DNA of 64,000 nt from Cryoendolithus antarcticus. Its lineage: Eukaryota; Ascomycota; Dothideomycetes; Cladosporiales; Cladosporiaceae. Positions 1 to 10,154 of this stretch are shown here, piece by piece. The notes under the pieces were generated by a model. The model saw only the letters and a program-made list of their open reading frames with translations. It did no database searches and had not been told where the DNA came from. Both the position numbers and the translations under genes were made by a program. The first letter of the stretch is position 1. Every line of letters starts with the position of its first letter. The stretch covers positions 310,001-374,000 of the forward strand of contig NAJO01000033.1 of the NCBI GenBank assembly GCA_002077065.1, given 5' to 3'.

Positions 1-2148
1 TCGTTCGTACCTCTCATCCACGAAAAACAGCCCACAATGCGCCCCAACCTCATCCACATTCTTCATGAACACCCTCACCCAGCAAGGATCCAGCTGACCA
101 GCTGAGTCTTTAGGCGGTAGAGAGCAGAATTTACGGTCTTTAGGCGGGCCAGTGTGTTTGGGCTTGTTCCCCTTGGGAGGTTTGGCGGACTTGCTGGTTG
201 TGGTGGAGGTATTGGTAGTGGAAGGGGCGAGTGAGGCATTCGTCGTAGAGGGTGCGAGAGAAGTGGTGCGCGTGACTGGCTGACCGGTAGATGTTTGTCG
301 CGAGAGCTCGTCTTCTGTAGTATAGCCGGAGGACATGCTAGATCCCCTGGTAGGTGCAGGCTCGGGCTCGCCGCGCATGCGACGGCCTTCGCGATTCATG
401 CGCTCTTTCTCGTCAGCTAGCCGCTTCAGCTCTCGCTCGGAGTGTGTGAGCTCTCGCTTGCTCTCAGTCTCTTTCTTCGCCTGCTTTTCTGCAGCCTTCT
501 TGGCTTTCTCAGCTTCCTTGTCTGCTTTCTCTGCACGCCGCTTCTCGAGCTTCTCCCGCTCCTTGATCATCTTTTCCCGGTCTGCAACGGCTTTCTCGTA
601 CGCTTTCACACTGCGCGCATGCTCTTTCTCGACTAGCTTCTTGGTGTCTTTGTCGGAGATGAAGCTTGTGTTCAGTGGTGGAGGTGCAGGTGGGAGATCG
701 GGTATGGGGGGCAGTGAAGCTGTCAACGATAAAGAGGCGGTGCGAGAGTCAAGCGTCTGCATTGTGTCTGTCGGCGATATGGGAGTGGGCTCAGGGGAGA
801 GATCGCGCTCGGGCTCGGGATGAGGATCCATGTGCTGCATTTCGTTGAGCGAAGCTGTCTCGGCTGTGCTGTGGTAACCTTCGAAGTCGTCGTCATCGGA
901 AGGTATCTCAGGAGGTTTCCGCTCAAGCGTACCATCTGCGCGGTACTCCTCGAGCGAAATACGAGGACTGGGCGTTCTCGAGCCCTTGGCCGAAGCATTC
1001 GAGGAAGGCTGCACGTCCAGCGAAGCATCTCCGCCTACACCCACAGGCAGAGTCTTCTCCTCTTCTTCTTCCTTCTTCTCCACCTTCGGCCGACCGTGGC
1101 AAGCAGTGTAGTAGTTTACGAAGCGCACTCTCGCAGGTGGCACATTCTGCTGATACTCCACCACACTCTTCCGCACCCTGCCGTCCTCCTCCTCAAGAGC
1201 GCGAATCTTCCCATACCTCGCTTTCAGCTCCCCGTAGTTTGCCATCGCCCCACCGAACTCCATGTGCGAGGTCACCAGCTGCTTCGTGGCTTTGCCCAGG
1301 CTGTCTGAGTGCTTGTGCACGAAGTGCAGCGCATTGGCCCATCCCTTTCTGACAGGGAGTAGCTGATCGTTCGGGAAAGCTGCGTTATAGTTCGGATCTG
1401 GGTTCGGCGGCTGCCAGAATGTGTCGGCGTGGGCCAGAGACGGCGAAGTGGGACCCGAGCTCGATGCACTCTCCGATGGTGCCAGCGCCGTACCACTCCA
1501 CTTGTCTGTCGGCGCCTCTGGTGCTGCAGCGAAGAGCGACGCTAGTCCGCTCTTCACGACACCTGGATGCATGCCCAAGAACGGCACGTCATAATTCACA
1601 GTCCCGAGTATGCGATGCTTCAGCGGCTGACTCGCAGGCGGCGCTGGAGGCATGATGGCAACCTCGGCCGACACCAGCCCGCCCATGCTATGCCCTAGAA
1701 GCACAACATCGACATCGCTCCCCTCGTGCGGCTCCAGCCAGCTACTGAAGTCGTCCCGCGCAAAGCGAATATTCCGTTTTGACCGATACCGAGGGTATAA
1801 CTTGGAGTGCACGACATGCGTCTCAGCCAGCAAGACAGTGAGCAAGTTATGCACATGCGCTGGGAAAGAGCGGAACGACGTCTCGTTGCCCATGAATCCG
1901 TGGATGTAGATCATGAGTAATTTCCGCCGGCCGCCTTGCTCATTGGACTCGTGAGGTGTGAGTGAGTCTGTGGAAAGGCGGCGCGGGTCCTGATCTGCCC
2001 ATGAGCGATCCAGCATGGCCTCTGGAGGGTCAGGGATCGATTCGTAGGCTGGAGGCGCATCTTGGGTGGGCTGGCGGGGTGGAAGTGGGGGAGGGACTGG
2101 GCGACGGTCGAAGGATGAGGCATGATTGGGCTGTGACTTGGAGTCCAT
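1..2148 (-). CDS. Lipase-like alpha/beta hydrolase, 3' part missing
   Basis: One uninterrupted frame runs from an ATG at 2148 (context CACAATGG) to the window edge, so at least 716 residues are present and the C-terminus lies outside. A Pro-rich, probably disordered N-terminus is followed by an alpha/beta-hydrolase core from about residue 80: an oxyanion-type turn IYIHGFMGNETSF and the nucleophile elbow GHSMGG, with Ser about 155. This order is typical of fungal lipase-like proteins of the DUF676/PGAP1-like kind; the exact family and substrate are not shown. After about residue 290 the protein is low complexity, with a long Lys/Glu/Ala-rich helix (repeated EKxxKKAAEKQ-type runs) and then Ser/Thr-rich sequence, ending near the edge with a conserved-looking segment CWVRVFMKNVDEVGAHCGLF. 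There is no signal peptide, so it is probably cytosolic or membrane-peripheral. The catalytic Asp and His were not located. Confidence 0.8.
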   Translation of the reverse strand, partial: MDSKSQPNHASSFDRRPVPPPLPPRQPTQDAPPAYESIPDPPEAMLDRSWADQDPRRLSTDSLTPHESNEQGGRRKLLMIYIHGFMGNETSFRSFPAHVHNLLTVLLAETHVVHSKLYPRYRSKRNIRFARDDFSSWLEPHEGSDVDVVLLGHSMGGLVSAEVAIMPPAPPASQPLKHRILGTVNYDVPFLGMHPGVVKSGLASLFAAAPEAPTDKWSGTALAPSESASSSGPTSPSLAHADTFWQPPNPDPNYNAAFPNDQLLPVRKGWANALHFVHKHSDSLGKATKQLVTSHMEFGGAMANYGELKARYGKIRALEEEDGRVRKSVVEYQQNVPPARVRFVNYYTACHGRPKVEKKEEEEEKTLPVGVGGDASLDVQPSSNASAKGSRTPSPRISLEEYRADGTLERKPPEIPSDDDDFEGYHSTAETASLNEMQHMDPHPEPERDLSPEPTPISPTDTMQTLDSRTASLSLTASLPPIPDLPPAPPPLNTSFISDKDTKKLVEKEHARSVKAYEKAVADREKMIKEREKLEKRRAEKADKEAEKAKKAAEKQAKKETESKRELTHSERELKRLADEKERMNREGRRMRGEPEPAPTRGSSMSSGYTTEDELSRQTSTGQPVTRTTSLAPSTTNASLAPSTTNTSTTTSKSAKPPKGNKPKHTGPPKDRKFCSLPPKDSAGQLDPCWVRVFMKNVDEVGAHCGLFFVDERYER

Positions 2149-3036
2149 TGTGGGTATATGAGCAATGCCACGGTCGTAGAAGACCGGGCAGGGAAGTATG
2201 GCGACTACATGGTGCGATTGCAGATAGCAAGCACATGTACGTGGAGCTCTTTCGCCTGATGCCTGTTGAGCTCCACGTCAACGTGCATGCGTGCATGATG
2301 GCTTGGCGCGTCGTGTTTCAGACTGTACGTTAGTGACTTCACAGCATTGCCTCGTCTCCCTTTGCCATCTATGAATTTCCCTCTGCGACAGCATTGCGAC
2401 GCGATGGCATGACTACCACCTCTGCTATCGATCGACGGTGTCCGCATCTGGCCGCACTCTGTCAAGCGGTACCGCGTGGTCTACGCCTCAGGACAGCCTT
2501 GGCCAGGAGCATACCGTACCTGGAGCGCGGCCTCACAGATCTCGAACTCTCTTACACGTAATGCAACTATACCTGTACCCGGCGAGGCAAACCCGAGGTT
2601 TACGTGCACACGATGGCTTGGCGCACGGTGTTTCAGATCCTCATCAGTGCCTTATCTGCCAACTATAGTACATCGATAACGTCACGAGGTGGTGGCTTGA
2701 TAACCTTGCCCACGCAATGAGCGTGTGCCGGTGTCCGTACTTGGACGCTGCTTTGCCACGAGCCGCAGCGCGGATCGGATATGTCAGCCTTGCAGGAAAT
2801 GCATCGTACCCGAAGGGCGGCCTCACAGATCTCGAAGTATCTTCTAGGCAGGAACCCCAATGCCGAACCCGGTGAGGCAACCGGGAAACTCAGGGCCAAT
2901 ACGCCCGCATCTTGTCACTGCCTCGTCTCTCATGTCTTCGCTTCCACTTCAATCTCTGCGTGTTCAAGCATTCAGCATTTTCTCAAAAGAAGTATCTCAC
3001 CTTCAATAGCTTCCTTAAATCAAAGAGACGGCAGGC
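2149..3036. repeat. Intergenic region with a decayed tandem repeat of about 300 bp
   Basis: There is no gene here. Two diverged direct copies of a unit of about 300 bp can be seen. Both contain GATGGCTTGGCGC (2297-2309 and 2612-2624) followed by GTGTTTCAG, then CGGTGTCCG, then an identical 20-mer GCGGCCTCACAGATCTCGAA (2527-2546 and 2817-2836), then a GGCGAGGCAA/GGTGAGGCAA box. A third partial unit may begin near 2900 (TGCCTCGTCTC, compare about 2349). No coding potential, terminal inverted repeat or target duplication was recognised. Confidence 0.55.
2239..2278. promoter_or_regulatory. 11-bp perfect inverted repeat upstream of the hydrolase
   Basis: ACGTGGAGCTC at 2239-2249 and its exact complement GAGCTCCACGT at 2268-2278 are separated by 18 nt, about 90 bp upstream of the hydrolase start on the minus strand. 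It could be a dimer-binding operator or a hairpin; no factor can be named from sequence. Confidence 0.4.
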
Positions 3037-4177
3037 ATGGCGGGAGAACATGTTGCTAAGCTCATTCGGAGCAGCAATCAGGTGACCCGGGACTGGAAAC
3101 TCACTTTGAAGATCGAGAAGAACAGCTCACCGGAAGACGCCGATAATTGGAAAGCCAAGCAACTCCATAAGCAAATTGACAAATTGTTCGTCAATGCAGA
3201 GGTGAAGATTTGCATTGACAATGACATCCTGTTTGCTGACGTCGGTGTACCGTTTCGAGGCTGTGGAAGTGAGTCCTTACTTTTCGCCATGCAGGCATAT
3301 CACACTCTGCCGCAGCTGACAGTGAAGTGCAGCTCAGCTCGACGAGGCAGCCTTCCAGCTGGTCTTCGCCAACGTATGGTGTGAACTCGTGAAGTCACTC
3401 GCCAGGACTCGATCGAAGGTGATGTGCAATGCTTCCAGATACATGTCTACCACCGCTACGAAGCTCGGTCACAATACTGAAGAGGAGCTCGTGATGACTA
3501 CGTGCCGTCGCCTCGGGGACGTCATCAAGCAGGCTGTGGAGATGGCCTGCAACTTGAAGTACGACTTGCAGGGTCCTCATCATCAAGAAGCGGTGTTGCA
3601 GACCACCAGGAATGATGTTGAGCAGGGAGTGCCAGAGCTTGACGGCCAAAGTGTGGGCGCCATTGCGGAGATGGACAGCGTTCATGTCAATCGAGGACTG
3701 CAGCGACAAGACAGCGCGGTTGGAGCTGCTCCGGCAGCGGAGTCGGCTGCCACTGCGCAGAGCCGTGCAGCGGAACTGCGTCCTGAGCGACCGGCAGGCC
3801 CTTTGCGTCCTGTTCCTTCGCAGGAACAGCGCTCCCACTCCCTGCACACCGAGCGCCAGCCCACTGGGGACGTACCCTACGACCCCGAGAAAGCAGAGCT
3901 GCACCACCGCCACACGCCGCACGACTTCCAACCACTCACGGCCCAGGCTGCTCAACCCCGGCGCCCACGAGTCTGCGTTGACCGTAATATTTACCTTGCG
4001 GAGAGCGGTTTCTGCGCGGCAGGCAGCGGCTTACTCATGCTGAAGGTCGTCGCTGTCGGCAAGGCCATCACGCTTGCAGCGGCTACTACAAATCCGGTGG
4101 GTATGGGAGCTTGCGCAGGGACGATGCTACTGATGGGGGCTTTGAAGTCTGTGTTGTATTTGCATGGGTTAGAGTAG
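3037..4177 (+). CDS. Hypothetical protein with hydrophobic C-terminus
   Basis: I do not recognise this gene. The model has two exons, 3037-3268 and 3333-4177, giving about 358 residues. The 64-nt intron has donor GTGAGT, a CTGAC branch box and acceptor TGCAG, and splicing continues the frame as GCGTQLDEAAFQLVF. The N-terminal 190 residues look like an ordinary soluble alpha/beta protein. A middle part (about residues 200-290) is rich in Ala, Arg, Pro, Gln and His and probably disordered. The last 50 residues contain two hydrophobic stretches (LLMLKVVAVGKAITLAAA and GACAGTMLLMGALKSVLYL) that could insert in a membrane. The middle part is also open in another frame (about 3612-4043), so a second intron or a frame error there cannot be excluded. 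It faces the coiled-coil gene at 4811-7345 convergently. Confidence 0.55.
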
Positions 4178-4810
4178 GACCGCGGCTTTTGCCATTGCTG
4201 TGTCTTGGGCGGCGTTGGACGGAGGAATGGGATACAGGCGTTTCGGGACGATGGAATTGAGATTGAATCCGATTTGTGCACCCCTAGACTTCCTAGCCGC
4301 TTCGGCTGCTCGCTATTCCGTGAAACCGTACAGTCGTATATGATCGTGCCTAGCCACTTCGGCTCCTCCCTTCCCCGTCCATCCACCCAATTGTACCCAT
4401 CGTACGCTTGCCACCATCCCGTCCTCGCGCACCCAATATTTCATTGCGCTCCATATCGTCCTCGGGCTGCCGGTTCCACAGGCTCAACACAAGCTAGCTT
4501 CGCGACCGCAAGGTCGGAGCTAAGCTGTTGGCCATTTCAAGCCCTTGCCATCGAAACACTTGCTCTCCAAAATTCCTGATCTTTCCCTGCTAGCGAGGGT
4601 ACTGTAATAGTAAGACGGTAAGAAGAGCGCGCTCATCGACCGCGAGGTCGTAGCTCGACTGTACTTGCCTCTGCTGTGCCAATGCCAACACTTCCTGCCG
4701 GTCTTTCTGCTCTCGACGATACCATTGCTGTGCTGCCGTGCCTTCCAACCTCCGCAGCAGTCCCCTTAATATCTCCACCCTCTTGATCCGGCGCATTCTC
4801 TTCTCGCCAG
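4178..4810. other. Convergent intergenic spacer
   Basis: This 633-bp stretch lies between two convergent genes. I see no further gene, repeat or structured element in it. Confidence 0.5.
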
Positions 4811-7345
4811 TCACTCGTCACCCGCTGAACGACCCTTTTTCACCAACGACTGGTTCAGAAATCTCTCCCGCTGGCGACACTGCTCTCCGCCTCGTTTCTT
4901 CCAGTTGCCATCGTCATCTTGGCCGCGCAAAGGTATGAACGCACGACGTGGGCCAGTTGGGATCTGCTGATTATAGCCCTGACCGTAGACGTGGTCGTCC
5001 TCCTGGAGAGGTGGCGTGGGAGGATAGGTACGGCCGCCGTTGTTGTAGCCAAGATAGGTGCTGTGCTGACCTGTAGCGCAAGCGATGGGCTGCGCTGTGG
5101 TGTAGCTACCGAAGTTGGGGCCCTGCTGGGTGTTCGCGAAGTCCGTGGGGGGTGGTGCGGTCCTTGCCAGCCGTGCAGCTGTCTCATCGATGTTTGCTGT
5201 CGACCATTGCGAGCTCATCATCGCACTGCCTTGCTGTGGCCGCGTTCTTGGGCCCGTTGTTCCCAGCGGCTTAAATTGAATCTCTATTTCGCGTTGGCGC
5301 CCGGCTTTCTGCTCGACCTTCTTGTATGCTTTGTTCAGCTGCGTCTGTAGTCCGTTGCCGCGCTTTCGATGACCGTTCTGATCCTGAAAGCCGTGGCTCA
5401 CCGGTTTCGAAGGGCCAGTAGGGATCGGAATAAAGGTCTTAGCGGTGGCACTCCGTGCCATGATCGGACTTCCGGTTGCTGCACCAGGCTCAAAGACCTC
5501 CTCTGCGTACTGAGATGCAGATGAGTTTGGTGACTGCACACCACCGCGGTCGTCAATAATCTCAGCTTGAGTTACTGCCGAAAATGCCAAATCGTGATCC
5601 TCCATGTTGCTGGTATCAAGACTTGCGCCAATTGTGGCATCATCGTCTTCAACAGAGGGAGAGGCCGTGATTTCGGTTCCTGTCGTAATAGCCGACTGAC
5701 GGTCCTGACCTTTCGCGCAGGTGCCTTCCTCCTCGTTCGATGGCGAAGATCCGGTAACGTGCGTCACGGCGCTGTTGAAGGCTGAAACGGATTCCATGGA
5801 GATCGAGGTGAGCTCCATCGGATGGTCCGGAAGTGTGACGAGATCGATCGTCGACTGCTCAGAGGACGTAGCCGAATACTCGCATTGACTAGCCTTGTAC
5901 TCCGCGTTCTCGAGCTCCAGGTCCGAGTTCTCGCGTGTGAGCCGGACGACCTCCATCTTTGCCCAGTCAAGATTCACGTCGGCCAGTCTCAGTTCTTCCT
6001 TTACCTCTGCCATCGCGCGCATGTGCGTGGCGCTGCTGTCCTCGATATGCCTGACTGCGTCATCCAGGTCGCGATTCGCAGTCCTGATCTGCTCATCCTT
6101 CTTCAGCAGGTCGAGCTCATGATTCAGCTTGAGAGCTGCCATGTCCCTTCGCGCCAAGCTCAGCTCTTGCTTCACACGATCTAGCTCGTTCTGCATGTCG
6201 TGCATCATCCAGTGACTCTGCTCCTGCGATCGTCGGAGCTCTTGGCCTAGTGCACTTAGCTTGTGCTCAGCGGCTTCACGCTCTGCTTCCCCTTACTTAA
6301 GCATCGCTGCGTGACTGAACGTCAAGTCCACATGGTCGTTCTGCGACTGCTCGAGTTGCTCGCTGAGGGCAGTGATTTGCAGATTCTTTTGCTTCAGCTC
6401 CTCCACGGCGATCCCAGTCTTCGCCTCATTGCTGACGAGCTGTTCGCGCAGAGCCTTGTTGGTGCTATCGCCCAAAGACATGCGGGTCTCATGGTCTTTG
6501 AGCTGCTTGGCAGAGGTAGCTCCTAGCTCGGCTATGCGCGTAGCGTCGTGATCAGCCTTGCTCAAGCTTTGTGCGGATTCGATCTGAGAGTCTGAAAGCA
6601 GACCGTAAAGGTGCTTGACGCGAGTCGTCGCGTCGGAGAGCCTTTGTCTCTCCCCTACATGCAGACGAGCAGTCTTCCTGCTTTGCCGTTCGCGCTCCAA
6701 CACCGTGTCCGCAAAGTCCTGGAAATGTTCGCGCTCGTCCTCCAGAGCTCGAGCCAATAGATCACATCCCAGCTGCAGCTCGGTATTTCGTTGATCTTGG
6801 TGCTTGAGGAGGTTTTGCGCATCGTCGTAGGTGATGCGCAAGATCGAGAAGTTCTGCTTTATCTCCTTGTGCTGTGTCACCATGTCGCGCGTCTCTTCCA
6901 AGGTGAAGTCGGCCAAGTCCTCGATCGCAGCGTTTTGGACTTCGATCAGGTCCTGGTTGCTGGGAGCCGGCGCCACATTCACAACTGCAGCTGCCATCGG
7001 GGTGCCAACAATTGCCTCAGTGGCAGTCTCCGTGTGCCTCCCGTGCTGCAGCAGGAAGAACGCGATGAAAGGGGGCAAAATCAGTAGGCCAAAGCCGAGC
7101 ATGTCGCAACCGTGGAGGTAAAGCATGCCGTGCGCAATGCTCAGAGTGATGATCTCTACCGCGGAGTTCGTGGCGAAGCGCGTTATTTGTTCCGAGGTGG
7201 ACACTGGATCGCGAGCATCTTCTGCGGCGTAGGCGAGAACGTCGAAGAGCAGGCACATCGCCATCATGCCGAGGGTGAACGCGCTCTGGTCGCCGTAGGT
7301 GCCAAATACCAACAGCAGGAAGAGCGCAAAGATGGTGGACGGCAT
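4811..7345 (-). CDS. Large 4TM coiled-coil protein with one in-frame stop
   Basis: A single reading frame of 845 codons runs from ATG 7345 to a stop at 4811, broken once by TAA at 6295-6293. Before the break (350 residues): four hydrophobic segments in the first 105 residues (FALFLLLVFGTYG; MMAMCLLF; IITLSIAHGMLYL; GLLILPPFIAFFLL), then a long charged coiled coil with many Glu, Gln, Arg and Leu. After the break the coil continues in the same frame (ELRRSQEQSHW, then MQNELDRVKQELS), followed by an acidic Ser/Thr-rich region and a Gly/Pro/Gln-rich basic tail. The TAA lies inside GTAAGG, a good donor sequence, so a short in-frame intron (42 nt, 6296-6255, or 81 nt, 6296-6216) could remove it; neither has a strong acceptor. 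Otherwise it is a truncated or decaying gene. I do not recognise the family. It resembles 10155-12244 in plan. It is presumably anchored in a membrane with a long cytosolic rod. Confidence 0.6.
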
Positions 7346-9131
7346 CTCGGTGGATGCGGCGTCTGCGGCATTGTTAGACAGCGTATATACTACGAGATAT
7401 CAGGAAAGCTTACTAGGGCTGTGGGTGTGTGTGCAGTATATGATCTCTCACGTTCGATACGCGGCAGCTCGCTGTTTCAAGACAAGATGGCCATGCGGCC
7501 GTTGTCGCAGAGAGCAAGCGCTGAGTGTATGGTGCTTGAGACAGGGAAAGCAATAATGAATCGGCAGGCAGTAGTGGTGGGTGGAGGCGCCAGCGGTGGA
7601 GGGAGGAAAGTGGTGGAAGCTGGAAAGTAGTGGAAGCGGGAACTTTGGTGCCTAAGTTAGCGAAGACGTGAAGTAGAAGTCTTGGCTTGTTTACGTTTTG
7701 GTGAACGTGCATGAGAGGCAGGAGCGACTTGACCTTGATGTTCACCCACCGGCGACGCGTCTCGCAGCCACGCGACTCTACACTTGCGCCCAGCAAATAC
7801 ACGCATTACGTTGACGTCGGAGAGGTGTCTCGCAGAGTCGTTCAAGGACTCACGCACCTACCGTACAGGAAATTGTCGCCCACAGCGCAAAGCCATGGTC
7901 TCCTTCGTGCACGTTCGATCACATCCAGCGCACACATATTGACGACCTTGCTTGGAGCAGCTGTACGTAACGGCTGGATCTTAGAGATTCATGTCGCACT
8001 ACTCATGGCAGCAAGGGCAGACCGGGCACCGGACAAAGCAGAGAATGTATAGCGGACAAAGAAGATATGAGCTGCGATGTCTTGCCTCTTACGCCCGATG
8101 ATCGCCAGAATCTGACCTGGCCTCCTCTACCTGTTGTTGAAGCGCACTCGACAGTGCCGGTATTCGTGCATCCGGATGCTTCGCTTCAGTCTTACGCGCC
8201 ATATGCTTATGGCACCGACCCTACTAGGGCTGCGGTCTGTCGCTGATATCACCAATTGAGCGACTCCAGGTTCTCACGCTCGTCGCCTCTTGATGCCTTG
8301 TCATGTGGAGTCCAGAGGGTACTATTGAGAGCATGCGAGTTGGACCTCCAGACACGTCCAGAGCGTAACGAGGAGCCTACACGGAGGTACAGGGTAGTTC
8401 GTCTGCAGAGGCCGTGTCTTGTGCCAGATCTGATGAAGATTGACTACGGTTGACGGTTGGATCAGGAGGATGCGTAAATTATAGCAGTAAGAGGATGTAC
8501 ATATGATTTCCCAGAACACCAGGTTCCCTTGGGCAAAGCAAGCGTGAGGTCGCTATGGCTGCCAAGACTCTCGAACCTCACATCATATGCTCGCCTTCCT
8601 TCGTCCACACCTTACATATGTACATGTCTGGACACGTTCTACGCGCACACTTGGTCCTGCGTTCTCTGTGCAGACGCGATGAGCTTTCTTCCCTACTGCA
8701 GCTCCACGCCTTACGGGTTCTGGATGCAAGCCGACAGTTCCGCGACTCTGTCGTCGACAATCGGCGCAGGAGAAGTCTCCAAGTCGCAATACAACACCCG
8801 GCCCAGTACACGTACAGTGGCTGCTCCAGTCTTGCCTTGATGGACCTGATGGCGGAGTCACGCATTGGAAGTGTTGCACTCAAGGGTATGGCGGTTGGCA
8901 ATTATGATCACTAGTCATCGTCGAAGCCGTCCGTTTCGGCCAGCGACATGATTAGGGCATTCGTTGGGAGGTACAAGGTATACAACTTCAATATCTCATT
9001 TGCAATGCTCACAAGGTCGCTTTTCAATGTTCAAACATGCGTTGGCTGTGGTGAAGTTTCATTGCGAGTCTCTCTCCACTCGAGAAAGCAGCGAGCGGCC
9101 AGGTGATGGTTCGCACCTCACTGCGTGACAA
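7346..9131. other. Long intergenic region
   Basis: About 1.8 kb upstream of the 4TM coiled-coil gene. Scattered open frames on both strands (for example 8555-8914) lack conserved motifs, splice structure and convincing composition. I see no gene here. Confidence 0.5.
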
Positions 9132-9234
9132 CAGATCTTGCTGAGCGAGAGAATCGAACTCAGATTCTCGATTAACACGTTTACTGATTCATCGCTACAT
9201 GGACAAGCTGCAAGCATGGGCTAGACCGACTCGC
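9132..9234 (-). pseudogene. Decayed tRNA-like unit
   Basis: On the minus strand this unit starts GCGAGTCGGTCTAG (A-box-like) and ends with GAGTTCGATTCTC (B-box-like) followed by CTCGC, which can pair with the initial GCGAG. The T-stem is mismatched. It looks like a degenerate relative of the two better-preserved units downstream. Confidence 0.3.
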
Positions 9235-9302
9235 AATATCAAAGCATTAGCCACAGCAGATCACGTCGCACATACAGGTTCCGCAGGTCGCAAAAGGTTA
9301 AT

Positions 9303-9464
9303 GCCGAATCTCAGAATCGAACTGAGAGCCTCCGCTGCGCGCGTCGAGTGGGTGAAGCAGGGGGTCACTCCCGAACGGGAGGTTGACGCGACGACCTCCT
9401 CCGAACCTGCCGGGATCGTAAGTCGCTATATGCGAGCGTTGTCATACCATTAGACCAACTCGGC
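9303..9464 (-). tRNA. tRNA-like unit with about 89-nt insertion, copy 1
   Basis: The minus strand begins GCCGAGT and ends ATTCGGC, giving a complete 7-bp acceptor stem with one G-T pair. The A box TGGTCTAATGG and B box AGTTCGATTCT are intact, and the T-arm CTCAG/CTGAG is fully paired. The 5' anticodon half-stem ACGCT faces AGCGG across a long insertion, which leaves one mismatch. After ACGCT the loop starts C-G, so the nearly invariant U33 is missing and no anticodon can be read safely. It could be an intron-containing tRNA, a pseudo-tRNA or a tRNA-derived repeat. Confidence 0.4.
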
Positions 9465-9633
9465 CGTTAGTGGACGCTGACTGGAAATCGTGAAATATGA
9501 CCCCACGAGCGGGTTTGGAAGCTTCGCAGCACAGCGATAGTCCTCCTAGTGTCGCGACCGAGCAATGGTTCAATGCTACTTGCTGTAGGTCTAGTAATGT
9601 GTCCATGGTGGTATGCTGGCGAGCAAAAGGATC

Positions 9634-9794
9634 GCCGAATCTTGGGATCGAACCAAGGACCTACGCTTCAAAATGGCCAAAGGCCGGGGGTTTTCAAGTC
9701 TACGAGGGGCACTGTCGAACGACAGGCAACGAGTTCAAATCACACCAGCACCAGCACATATATGAGCGTTATCATACCACTAGACCAACTCGGC
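9634..9794 (-). tRNA. tRNA-like unit with about 88-nt insertion, copy 2
   Basis: It has the same plan as 9303-9464: acceptor GCCGAGT/ATTCGGC, A box TGGTCTAGTGG, B box GGTTCGATCCC, T-arm CTTGG/CCAAG fully paired, and an anticodon stem ACGCT/AGCGT that pairs perfectly across the insertion. The five-base variable region (AGGTC) is normal. The loop begins C-A, again without U33. Its T-stem differs from copy 1 at paired positions on both sides, so pairing has been kept. The insertion sequences of the two copies are unrelated by eye. Confidence 0.45.
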
Positions 9795-10154
9795 AGCTAT
9801 ACAAAGTGACCTGGATTCGTTGTACATGTAGCATCTGCCGGTCAAGATAGGCAAGAGCGACCGACAGTTCACTTCTGGGCCAGCCAAGCCGCTAGAGATA
9901 ACTCCTCCACTTGCAAATCTCCTCGAACAGTTCCTCGAACTTCCACCCACTTCTCCTCGAACACAGCAAATTTGGTTGTTGCAGCCATTGAGGCCACACT
10001 CATGGTCCCATCGATATCGAGCAAGCAGTGCGTACCAACCGCATCGCGCATGAACAAAGCGCCTCTGGCTACAACACCTTCTCCGTAAGCAACCGCAACA
10101 CCCTCCGTCGACGAGTAGCCTCACTGAACAGTATATAGCCGCCCTCATCATAGA

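Noticed and set aside
3395..3955. 186-codon open frame on the minus strand
   Set aside because: It lies antisense to the spliced orphan gene, has no motif, and its length follows from GC-rich codon shadows.
8555..8914. 119-codon plus-strand frame
   Set aside because: No recognisable content and an overlapping frame of similar length on the other strand; probably chance.
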